This document shows, in pieces, positions 1 through 5,312 of a stretch of DNA of 8,949 nucleotides (within the stretch, counting starts at the first letter, position 1; every line of letters begins with the position of its first letter). This DNA is from Chloroflexota bacterium (GTDB lineage: Bacteria > Chloroflexota > Dormibacteria > Aeolococcales > Aeolococcaceae): contig DNAU01000144.1 of the NCBI GenBank assembly GCA_003491925.1, forward strand, positions 1 to 8,949. The letters run 5' to 3'. Under the pieces are notes generated by a model that saw only the letters and a list, made by a program, of their open reading frames with translations, ran no database searches and was not told where the DNA came from. A program made the translations under genes and the position numbers.

Positions 1-238
1 GAGTCGATACCGCCGCCGCCCCCTCCCGGACACCACCCCCCGCCACACCGCGGCTGAGCGCCGGAAGCGGCGCATCCGTCGGCGAGGATGACGACCTGGC
101 GGCGGCCGGGCGGCCGGAGTATCTGGGTTGGCTCTCGCCGCAGCAGACCTGCCCCGACAACTTCGGTCGCTCCGGCAAAGTCGTGAGTGTGCCGGCCCGG
201 CGATCCGCGAGGCCGTCTCGGACCAGTCGCCGCCCTAG
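1..238 (+). other. possible 3' end of a plus-strand gene, with an apparent frame change
   Basis: The reading frame starting at base 3 is open from the left edge and has mostly G or C third positions up to about base 183; its readable part includes GRPEYLGWLSPQQTCPDNFG. After that the same frame becomes Arg/Pro/Ser-rich and runs on to a TGA at 279-281. From about base 188 the frame one base back looks more coding-like (residues PAIREAVSDQSPP) and ends at a TAG at 236-238. That TAG shares its CTAG with the stop of the convergent dipeptidase gene. A frameshifted gene end or a sequencing slip near 181-190 would explain this, but so would chance in GC-rich DNA. I recognise no family. Confidence 0.2.
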
Positions 239-1386
239 CCGCAGACCCTCTCCACCACCCTCAGCACATTCCCCCATGTGAGCTTGGCCAGCTCGGCATC
301 GGTCCAGCCGCGCCCGGAGAGCTCGGCAACGAGCCGAGGGTAGCCCGTCACATCCTCCAGGCCCCGGGGCAGGGCGTCGGTGCCGTCGAAGTCCCCACCG
401 AGGCCTACGTGATCCAGGCCGGCGACCTGGCGCACGTGCTCGATGTGGTCGGCGACCTCCGACAGGGTCGCCGCCGGCCGTGGATGCTCGAGCTCGAAGT
501 CGGGGACGAAGCGGGCCCGCTCGCCGGGGTCGTCGAGATCCAGACCACGGTCCACCATCGTCCGCTGGGCCATCTCGGTCCAGACTCGGCAGGCCTCGGA
601 GACGAAGGAGGCCACGAACGTCACCTGGCAGACCCCGCCATTGTCCCGGAGGCGGCGCAGCACGTCGTCGGGGACGTTTCGGGGATGGTCGACCAGCGCT
701 CGGCTCGATGAATGGGAGAAGAGCACCGGTCGTGAGCTCGCGTTCAGCGCGGCGTGCATTGTGGTCACGGAGACGTGCGAGAGGTCGACGATCATGCCGA
801 TGCGGTTCATCTCGGCGACGACCTCACGGCCGAACTCGCTCAGCCCGCCGGCTCTGGGCTCGTCGGTTGCGGAGTCCGCCCAGGCGGTGCTGTGGAGATG
901 GGTCAGGGTGAGGTAGCGGACACCCAGCCGGTGGAGGTCGCGCAGGACGGCCAGGGACGACGCGATGCAGTGACCGCCCTCGGCACCAAGCAGCGAGGCG
1001 ATGCGGCCGCCGGCCACCGCTCGGCGGCAGTCCTCGGCGTTGGTGGCCAGCACCAGGCGGTCGGGATGGAGAGCGATCATCCGGTGCACCAGGTCCACCT
1101 GCTCGAGGGTCACCGCGAGGGCCTCAGCCTCGGGCAGCGTCGAGGGCGCGTAGACCGACCAGAACTGGGCGCCCACTCCGCCCGCGGTCAGCCGCTCCAG
1201 GTCGGTCTGGGTCCGCCCCGCTAGCGAGGTGCCCGGGTCCAGGGCCCGGAGGTCACCTCCGGCCAGCCGCCGGATCTCCCAGGGAAGGTCGTTGTGGCCG
1301 TCGAAGATCGGCGCCTCGGCGAGCACGGCCCGCGCGGCGGCGATCCTCTGGGCTGCCTGCCCCTGGGACGCCCTTGGTTCGCCCAT
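235..1386 (-). CDS. membrane dipeptidase, peptidase family M19 (renal dipeptidase-like)
   Basis: A binuclear zinc hydrolase of the amidohydrolase fold that cleaves dipeptides, including those with a D-residue at the C-terminal side in many bacterial members. In the 383-residue product the metal ligands of the family are all visible: His31 and Asp33 in FDGHNDLPW, Glu136 in GAEGGH, His204 in IVDLSHVS and His225 in FSHSSSRA. His163 (LTLTHLHS), Arg236 (HPRN) and Asp332 (GLGGDFDG) match the substrate and catalytic positions. The spacings Glu to His163 (27), His204 to His225 (21) and His225 to Arg236 (11) equal those of human renal dipeptidase. The frame is open upstream to an ATG at 1485, which would add 33 Arg/Pro-rich residues. 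I chose 1386 because the conserved domain begins about 25 residues later and the extension is basic and unlike the family; neither start has a convincing ribosome binding site. There is no signal peptide, so the enzyme is probably cytoplasmic. It stands alone, convergent with whatever lies at the left edge. Confidence 0.93.
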   Translation of the reverse strand: MGEPRASQGQAAQRIAAARAVLAEAPIFDGHNDLPWEIRRLAGGDLRALDPGTSLAGRTQTDLERLTAGGVGAQFWSVYAPSTLPEAEALAVTLEQVDLVHRMIALHPDRLVLATNAEDCRRAVAGGRIASLLGAEGGHCIASSLAVLRDLHRLGVRYLTLTHLHSTAWADSATDEPRAGGLSEFGREVVAEMNRIGMIVDLSHVSVTTMHAALNASSRPVLFSHSSSRALVDHPRNVPDDVLRRLRDNGGVCQVTFVASFVSEACRVWTEMAQRTMVDRGLDLDDPGERARFVPDFELEHPRPAATLSEVADHIEHVRQVAGLDHVGLGGDFDGTDALPRGLEDVTGYPRLVAELSGRGWTDAELAKLTWGNVLRVVERVCG

Positions 1387-1778
1387 GGCCGGATGCTGCC
1401 ACGCAGGACCCTTTGTCGGCTTGGTCACCCTCGGGACCCCTGGCCTGGGACGCAACTCCGTGCTCCGCGGGGGCGAACGCGTCATCGCCCTTGACGAGGC
1501 CTACGCCGAGCGAGGTGCGCCGGAGCTCGTCCGCTGCGACGATGGGGAGGTTGCGTTCGAGGACGGCGCCCAAGCCGGCAAGAGCCGCGACTGCGCGTTG
1601 CAGGCTCGGCGAAGCATGAGCGGCGGGTTCGCCACGCCCTGAACCCAAACCCCGGCTGATCGCAGGCCTTGCCGATCTCGAAAATCGAACGTCGCTGCGC
1701 GACGGCGCCACCCTTCCGAGTTAGGATCGCCACGGGCGGGACGGTCGGCCGGGCGATTGACCCCACGCTGACCCCCAC
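1387..1778. other. intergenic gap with a coding-like but unassigned block (1483-1642)
   Basis: This gap separates the minus-strand dipeptidase from the plus-strand 65-residue gene. Within it, plus-strand bases 1483-1642 read as an Asp/Glu-rich peptide (start VIALDEAYAERGAPELV) ending at a TGA. That frame has G/C-rich first and third positions and A/T-richer second positions, as in real coding DNA of high-GC bacteria. The complementary minus frame also yields a plausible helical stretch (RAVAALAGLGAVLERNLPIV). No start codon with a ribosome binding site serves either, so it could be a gene remnant, the N-terminal extension of the dipeptidase, or chance. The rest holds only a weak promoter-like box near 1722. 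Confidence 0.25.
1722..1727 (+). promoter_or_regulatory. possible -10 box (TAGGAT)
   Basis: TAGGAT fits the actinobacterial sigma-70 -10 pattern (TAnnnT) and lies about 50 bases before the strong ribosome binding site of the 65-residue gene. No good TTGACA-like -35 is visible 16-19 bases upstream, so support is weak. Confidence 0.2.
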
Positions 1779-1787
1779 AGGAGGAGG
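1779..1787 (+). promoter_or_regulatory. ribosome binding site AGGAGGAGG deciding the start of the 65-residue gene
   Basis: Two overlapping AGGAGG cores sit here. ATG at 1788 directly abuts the second core and is only 3 bases from the first. ATG at 1794 is 6 bases from the second core and 9 from the first, the usual spacing, so 1794 is the better start. Just upstream, TGACCCCAC (1758-1766) is nearly repeated at 1769-1778. Confidence 0.65.
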
Positions 1788-1793
1788 ATGCTG

Positions 1794-1991
1794 ATGGTTG
1801 AGCTCTATGACCGCGATGCTAGGGAGGTCGAGGCCGCGCTCAACCTCATCCTCACTCTCGTCGAAATCGGGAGCAACCTCCCGACGGCGGCAGCCAAAGT
1901 CCGCGAATGGGCAGGGCAGGCAGAGGCGGGCGACGAGAGAGCCCGGATCTTGCAGGGGATCGCCAACGAGATCCGGGACCAGTTGAAGTAG
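1794..1991 (+). CDS. small helical hypothetical protein, 65 residues
   Basis: I do not recognise a family. The product is soluble and charged, without a signal peptide or membrane segment. It can be read as two or three amphipathic helices: a first stretch with AREVEAALNLILTLVEIG, then AAAKVREWAGQAEAGDERAR, then ILQGIANEIRDQ. Heptad-like spacing of Leu, Ile, Val and Ala suggests a small helical bundle or an oligomerising protein. The gene is convincing mainly because of its very strong ribosome binding site and normal codon use. It lies 49 bases before the next plus-strand gene, a secreted-protein candidate, and may share its transcript. If the ATG at 1788 were used the product would be two residues longer. 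Function unknown. Confidence 0.62.
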   Translation: MVELYDRDAREVEAALNLILTLVEIGSNLPTAAAKVREWAGQAEAGDERARILQGIANEIRDQLK

Positions 1992-2040
1992 GCGACTGCG
2001 GCGCCCTGAGCCCATTCTCTCGTAGACCCCTGCTACGTTC

Positions 2041-2355
2041 GTGCCGCCCCGCCTGCTTCTTGGTGCCATTGTGGTGGTTGTCGTAGGAACCGCTGCTTGC
2101 TCCCCGTGCTCCCATGGCCGGGGATTCAGCGTCTCCCTGGCCAAGGACAGCGGCGGAGAGACTTCCCCCATTGCGGCGGCTGAATGGTTCGCTGTTCACG
2201 GTGGTGTTTGGTCGGACATCCCGACGACTGGCTGGCACGTGAGCGGCAGCCCAGGGCCCACCAGCACCGTACAATCCGGCTCGATGACGCTTCAGGTGGT
2301 GCAGGGTACCGACGGCACGTGGCAGGTAGTGAGCGGCTCGGACCCGGCGTGCTGA
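2041..2355 (+). CDS. small secreted protein or lipoprotein candidate, 104 residues
   Basis: The product begins with a classic export signal: one Arg at position 4, a hydrophobic run LLLGAIVVVVVG, then TAAC with Cys20. TAAC resembles a lipobox but has Thr instead of Leu/Val at -3, so lipid attachment at Cys20 is possible but not certain; cleavage by signal peptidase I is the alternative. The mature part of about 80 residues is Gly/Ser/Thr-rich with alternating hydrophobic residues (GSMTLQVVQGTDGTWQVVSG), suggesting a small beta-rich domain, and it ends in Cys104, which could pair with Cys20 or Cys23. GTG at 2041 is the first usable start after an in-frame TAG at 2023, and no ribosome binding site precedes it, so it may be translated from a leaderless mRNA. 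No family recognised. Confidence 0.6.
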   Translation: MPPRLLLGAIVVVVVGTAACSPCSHGRGFSVSLAKDSGGETSPIAAAEWFAVHGGVWSDIPTTGWHVSGSPGPTSTVQSGSMTLQVVQGTDGTWQVVSGSDPAC

Positions 2356-2473
2356 GGCAGGACCGGTAACTGCCAGCTTCCCTGATGAGGTGCACCGCCC
2401 CGCTCCCACCCGGCGGGTCGGCTCGGCGAGGGCCGGCGCCCCCGGACGCTGCTCCAGTGACAGTGACAGCACA

Positions 2474-2504
2474 CTGGGCTGGGCCAGTGTTGGGGAATGA
2501 CATC
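2474..2504 (+). repeat. 31-base direct repeat, copy A
   Basis: It matches bases 4988-5018 at 27 of 31 positions in the same orientation. It opens with two tandem CTGGG units, continues with CC and CAGTGT, and ends with TGGGGAATGACATC. The core GTGTT...GACAT can form a 5-pair RNA stem (with two G-U pairs) around a GGGGAAT loop. It lies 119 bases after the 104-residue secreted-protein gene. I do not recognise it; a solo insertion-sequence end, a MITE remnant or a 3'-UTR element are all possible. Confidence 0.7.
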
Positions 2505-2657
2505 TATGAAGAGGACCTCGCCGTCAAGGGGGTGGGCGACAAGGGGCGGGTGGCGGAAGGCGGTGGTGGTCGGTGGCCGCGGTGACCACGTGGTGCGGTC
2601 GGGTGATCTGACCAGACATCTATTCGGGGGTGATTCCCATGGTGGACATGCGGCCCA

Positions 2658-2685
2658 GGCGGCTCAATCACTTTGAGCAGCCGCC
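2658..2685. other. imperfect hairpin downstream of the IS110 transposase
   Basis: GGCGG then CTCAA pair with TTGAG and CCGCC across a loop TCACT, with a 3-base bulge (CAG) on the right arm. It lies 57 bases beyond the transposase stop. There is no T-tract on either side, so it is not a standard terminator. It may belong to the insertion sequence's end (some IS110/IS1111 elements encode structured RNA in the 3' flank) or to the target site. Confidence 0.45.
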
Positions 2686-2741
2686 CGCGCGGCGGGGGCT
2701 ATGTCATTCTCGAGCGCGCCTGACCACGTTGAGTGGGCAGG

Positions 2742-3758
2742 TCATGCGGCGACCAGCGGGTAGGCGGCGCATCCTTCCGGATCGCGGAGCGCGTAGAAGC
2801 ACAGGGTCAGCAGGCGGCGGGCCAGAGCGAGGCGAGCGATCTTGAGGCCGCGTCGACGAGCGATACGGGATTCGAACCGGCGGAGGTTGGGATCGCTGCC
2901 GCTGTGGTTGGTGGCGGCCTCCACCAGGATCCAGCGCAGCCACCTCGATCCCTGCTTCGAGATGTGTCCACGGCGGGTGTGCTCGGCGCTGGAGTGCTCG
3001 GTGGGGGTGAGGCCGGCCCAGGAGCACAGCTGCTCGGGATGCGCAAAGCGGCTGACATCCCAGACCTCCGCGATCACGGTCGCCGCGGTGACAAAACCGA
3101 CCCCCGGGATCCGCACCAGCCGGGGAAGGGCCGGGTGAGCGCGGAAGACCACCCTCATCTCCTGGTCCACGCTGTCCAGCTCGCTGGTCACGGCGTCGAT
3201 GAGGCGCAAGCAAGTGATGATGCGGTTGCGGGAGAGTGGGGGTAGGCTGACCTCGGCCAGGAAGCGACGCCCTCCGACGCCGAAGAGGTCGCTCATCTCC
3301 GGGACGATGCCGTGATCAGCGAGGACGGCATGGACCTGGCAGCGGAGCCGGGAGCGGATGCGGACCAGCGCCGCCCGTGACCGGACCAGCCGCCGAGCTT
3401 CCCTGGCCTGGGGAGGCGCGATCCACGCCTCGGGCAGCAGGTGGGTGCGGAGCAGCTGGGCCAGGGTGGTCGCGTCGACGGTGTCGTTCTTGACCCGGGC
3501 CGAGGAGATGGCCTTGGTCGCCAGCGGGTGCGACATGTGGGCGGGAATGCCCACGTCTTGGAGGAGGTCAGCCAACCATCCCCAGCCGTACGTCGCCTCG
3601 AAGGCCACCTCGAAGGACCCGGGCTCGAGCTCGCCGAAGACACGGAGGAAGTCTGCCGGCGAGCTCGGGATCCGGCGCTTCCAAACGACGCTTCCGAGGC
3701 CGTCGACGCCGACCAGGTCCGAGCGCCGGCGGTGCAGGTCAATGCCAACCGATACCAT
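2742..3758 (-). CDS. IS110-family transposase (DEDD recombinase)
   Basis: A 338-residue, full-length transposase of the bridge-RNA-guided IS110 family. The N-terminal RuvC-like DEDD domain shows Asp7 (VGIDLH), Glu54 (FEATYGWG), Asp92 and Asp95 (VKNDTVDA). A helical middle region (about 115-205) follows. The C-terminal Tnp domain starts at the helix-hairpin-helix-like IPGVGFVTAATVIAEV (217-232), continues with PEQLCSWAGLTP (241-252), then HSS (255-257), which probably holds the catalytic serine, and RRGHISKQGSRWLRW (262-276). No frameshift or stop is seen, so the gene looks functional. The start at 3758 is supported by GGGAGG nine bases upstream. In IS110 elements this enzyme acts with an RNA from the element's own non-coding end that chooses donor and target; the flanks here are candidates for that RNA. 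Confidence 0.95.
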   Translation of the reverse strand: MVSVGIDLHRRRSDLVGVDGLGSVVWKRRIPSSPADFLRVFGELEPGSFEVAFEATYGWGWLADLLQDVGIPAHMSHPLATKAISSARVKNDTVDATTLAQLLRTHLLPEAWIAPPQAREARRLVRSRAALVRIRSRLRCQVHAVLADHGIVPEMSDLFGVGGRRFLAEVSLPPLSRNRIITCLRLIDAVTSELDSVDQEMRVVFRAHPALPRLVRIPGVGFVTAATVIAEVWDVSRFAHPEQLCSWAGLTPTEHSSAEHTRRGHISKQGSRWLRWILVEAATNHSGSDPNLRRFESRIARRRGLKIARLALARRLLTLCFYALRDPEGCAAYPLVAA

Positions 3759-3767
3759 GTGTTGGGG

Positions 3768-3773
3768 CCTCCC
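3768..3773 (-). promoter_or_regulatory. ribosome binding site of the IS110 transposase
   Basis: On the minus strand GGGAGG lies nine bases before the ATG at 3758, fixing the start of the transposase. Confidence 0.6.
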
Positions 3774-3919
3774 TTTCCGGGCTGTTGCCTCTGCCGGGAA
3801 GTGTCCTCTCCCTCAACGGGGGAGGCGGGAGGCCTCCCTCTTCATGGCATCACTTGAGGGAGGCGGAGCGCATCGGGAACCAAGCCAGACGCGCTGCCAC
3901 CTTCCTGGCCGCCGACCCG
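3774..3919 (-). ncRNA. candidate IS110 bridge RNA / structured left end
   Basis: In the IS110 group the non-coding end upstream of the transposase encodes a bridge RNA of roughly 150-200 bases with internal loops that read target and donor DNA. Here that flank is dense in inverted repeats. CCTCTCCC (3805-3812) faces GGGGGAGG (3818-3825) across TCAAC. GGGAGGCCTCCC (3827-3838) is a perfect palindrome. CCTCCCTC (3833-3840) pairs perfectly with GAGGGAGG (3856-3863) across a 15-base loop. Some of these stems exclude each other. Boundaries and loop assignments cannot be decided from one copy, and an IS1111-type RNA in the opposite flank (2505-2741) is the alternative. Confidence 0.3.
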
Positions 3920-3925
3920 TATAAG
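3920..3925 (+). promoter_or_regulatory. possible -10 box (TATAAG) of the 331-residue secreted protein gene
   Basis: TATAAG stands out in GC-rich DNA and lies 26 bases before the ATG at 3952. No clear -35 is present at the proper distance, so activity may depend on sequence at the end of the insertion element or on an activator. Confidence 0.3.
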
Positions 3926-3939
3926 ACTCGGGGACGACC

Positions 3940-3948
3940 AGAGGAAGG
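3940..3948 (+). promoter_or_regulatory. ribosome binding site AGAGGAAGG
   Basis: The GAGGA core lies six bases before the ATG at 3952 and supports that start. Confidence 0.55.
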
Positions 3949-3951
3949 CTC

Positions 3952-4947
3952 ATGAGCCCGCAACGGAAGAGGCTGCGCAGCGCAGCGACGGCGGTCGCCG
4001 CAGGGTTGCTCACGGCCGCCGCCGTGGTGACATCTCTCGGGGCGCGGGGTACCTCGCACCCGGCCGGCGCAGTTACCGAGAGCCCCTCCACAGGAGCGCT
4101 CAGCGCATCACCGTCGTCGGTCCCGTGGCTCGCGTCGCAGGCTCCGACCCCCGCTCCGACCACGCCGTCAGCGCCCAGCTCGCCGCCCTGCAGCGCCAGC
4201 GACCTCGCCTTCTCCCCGCCCAGCTCCCCAGGCTTCGGGCTTGGCTCCGAGTACTTCGGGGCGACGGTATCACTGAGGTCGTCCTTCTCCTGCTGGCTTC
4301 CCGGTTCCCCGTCGGCGACGTTCACGGACGCCAGCGGCACCGCGATCGCGATCGCCGCCGAGCCGGGTGGCCCGGGTAGCCCACCGGTCACGTTGACCTC
4401 AGGCACTGGATCGGCAACCATCATGGTCCAGATCTCCGACTACCAGGCATTGGCGCCGGTGGCCAGCGTGACGCTCGTCCTCGGCGATGGAAGCCACATC
4501 GTGCTCCACGTGAGTGGTGTGAGCTCCGGTAGCGGTCCGGGACCGGCGTCGGAGGCCGTGTACGTCGTCAGCATCGCCGCTTCCGCATCCGCCTCGCCGA
4601 CCGCTATGCCCTCGATGAGTGGCGTCAGTGCCTCGCTCACTGCCACTGGCCCAGCGACCGCGGGCCGACCGTACGACTTCGAGATTACCCTCTCGAACAG
4701 CTCCGGCAGCCCCATCCCCCTCTCCCCTTGTCCCGCGTACGTGGAGGGGCTGAAGGACGCCAGCGCCTCGGTCAGCACCTATCTGCTCAACTGCGCGGCA
4801 GCGACCCCGATCGTCGCGGACGGCACGGAGACGTTCGCGATGCAGATCCTCATCCCGCCCTCCACCGGACCCGGGCAGTACCTCCTGACCTGGGGCGTCC
4901 TTAACTCGGCCGGCGCGTATGCCAACAGCTCGATCTCGGTCTCGTAG
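3952..4947 (+). CDS. secreted protein with a DUF4232-like domain and a second beta-sandwich-like domain
   Basis: The 331-residue product starts with a basic n-region (PQRKRLR) and a hydrophobic core (AATAVAAGLLTAAAVVTSLG), an export signal ending near residue 40. A Ser/Pro/Thr/Ala-rich linker (about 41-78) follows. Residues 79-190 resemble DUF4232: a leading Cys80, the strand GATVSLR, then FSCWLPGSPSATFTDASGT with Cys114. Another low-complexity linker (190-222, with SIAASASASP) leads to a C-terminal domain (about 224-331): ATAGRPYDFEITLSNSSGSP, then Cys260 and Cys281, ending in a hydrophobic-alternating strand pattern like a BsuPI or Ig-type fold. One cysteine pair per domain suggests two disulfides outside the cytoplasm. 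No cell-wall sorting signal or lipobox is seen, so it is probably secreted or loosely wall-bound. Function unknown; the DUF4232 assignment is from pattern only. Confidence 0.8.
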   Translation: MSPQRKRLRSAATAVAAGLLTAAAVVTSLGARGTSHPAGAVTESPSTGALSASPSSVPWLASQAPTPAPTTPSAPSSPPCSASDLAFSPPSSPGFGLGSEYFGATVSLRSSFSCWLPGSPSATFTDASGTAIAIAAEPGGPGSPPVTLTSGTGSATIMVQISDYQALAPVASVTLVLGDGSHIVLHVSGVSSGSGPGPASEAVYVVSIAASASASPTAMPSMSGVSASLTATGPATAGRPYDFEITLSNSSGSPIPLSPCPAYVEGLKDASASVSTYLLNCAAATPIVADGTETFAMQILIPPSTGPGQYLLTWGVLNSAGAYANSSISVS

Positions 4948-4987
4948 TGCGGGCATCCCCGAGCGTCGCAGAGGAAGATAGAGGAGG

Positions 4988-5018
4988 CTGGCCTGGCCCA
5001 GTGTCGGGGAATGACACC
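4988..5018 (+). repeat. 31-base direct repeat, copy B
   Basis: This is the second copy of the repeat at 2474-2504, same orientation, 41 bases after the stop of the 331-residue secreted protein. Its two tandem units are CTGGC where copy A has CTGGG, and the core forms a perfect 5-pair stem GTGTC/GACAC around GGGGAAT. All four differences from copy A fall either in the paired tandem units or at the two stem positions that become G-U pairs in copy A. Confidence 0.7.
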
Positions 5019-5172
5019 CGACTTGGCTGCCGATGGGCCCCGGAGCGAGGCGAGGCGGCTCACGGGTCACGACGCGGTCAGGGCCGGGTTGCGGTGGGAG
5101 GTGGGCTTCGCGAGGGCTGGTCGCCCCGGCCTCAGATCGCCACCTCGGTTGGCCCGTGCCCGAGACGGTTCC

Positions 5173-5192
5173 GAGGTACCCGGGAGGTACCC
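5173..5192. repeat. short tandem repeat GAGGTACCC, 11-base period
   Basis: GAGGTACCC occurs at 5173-5181 and again at 5184-5192, one helical turn apart. Each contains the palindrome GGTACC. This could be a binding site for a dimeric protein or a chance duplication. Confidence 0.35.
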
Positions 5193-5237
5193 CAAACTGA
5201 TCCACTGCCCACCCTCCTACTGGCCGGCGCTGGTGCC

Positions 5238-5255
5238 GCGGAGCCCGAGCTCCGC
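5238..5255. terminator. candidate bidirectional terminator hairpin
   Basis: GCGGAGC and GCTCCGC form a perfect 7-base stem with loop CCGA. It lies between two convergent genes, 58 bases after the permease stop on the minus strand. No T-tract follows on either strand, which is common in high-GC genomes but weakens the call. Confidence 0.4.
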
Positions 5256-5312
5256 TGGGCGGTCGGCGGAGGGGTGGAGGGGGGGCTGAGAGCTCAGACT
5301 GACGCTCGTTAG

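Larger units (their letters stand above)
2356..2741. other. non-coding region with a repeat copy, a palindrome and the 3' flank of IS110
   Basis: No convincing gene lies here. It holds the first copy of the 31-base repeat (2474-2504), a 10-base palindrome ACCACGTGGT (2585-2594), a strong imperfect hairpin (2658-2685), and the sequence downstream of the transposase stop at 2742. GACATCTAT occurs twice (2499-2507 and 2615-2623). Somewhere in the right half of this region must be the transposase-3' end of the IS element. Confidence 0.5.
2658..3863 (-). mobile_element. IS110-family insertion sequence (ends approximate)
   Basis: An intact IS110-type transposase gene with non-coding flanks on both sides. 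IS110 elements have no conventional terminal inverted repeats and make little or no target duplication, so the exact ends cannot be read from one copy. The limits given run from the hairpin after the transposase stop to the outer hairpin before its start. The true ends should lie between about 2505 and 2741 on the left and about 3774 and 3919 on the right. The element sits between two plus-strand genes for secreted proteins and does not interrupt a recognisable reading frame. Confidence 0.5.
4948..5312. other. convergent intergenic region with repeat copy B and a terminator candidate
   Basis: This separates the plus-strand secreted-protein gene and the minus-strand permease gene, which converge. 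It holds repeat copy B (4988-5018), a short tandem repeat (5173-5192) and a GC-rich hairpin (5238-5255). Long frames here are antisense or Arg/Pro-rich and lack ribosome binding sites; I see no gene. Confidence 0.6.

Noticed and set aside
1482..2171. 229-residue minus-strand open frame
   Set aside because: It runs antisense through the 65-residue gene and the signal-peptide region, is Arg/Pro-rich, matches no family and has no good ribosome binding site.
3813..4424. 203-residue minus-strand open frame upstream of the transposase
   Set aside because: It is antisense to the secreted protein's signal peptide and DUF4232-like domain, with low-complexity composition and no family match.
2474..5018. 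The 31-base repeats as target-site duplication of the IS110 element
   Set aside because: IS110 elements make little or no target duplication, and the repeats also enclose a complete secreted-protein gene and lie well away from the transposase.
4399..5205. 268-residue minus-strand open frame
   Set aside because: It is antisense to the secreted-protein gene, rich in Arg, Gly and Asp as expected of a shadow frame, and crosses the repeat and intergenic DNA.
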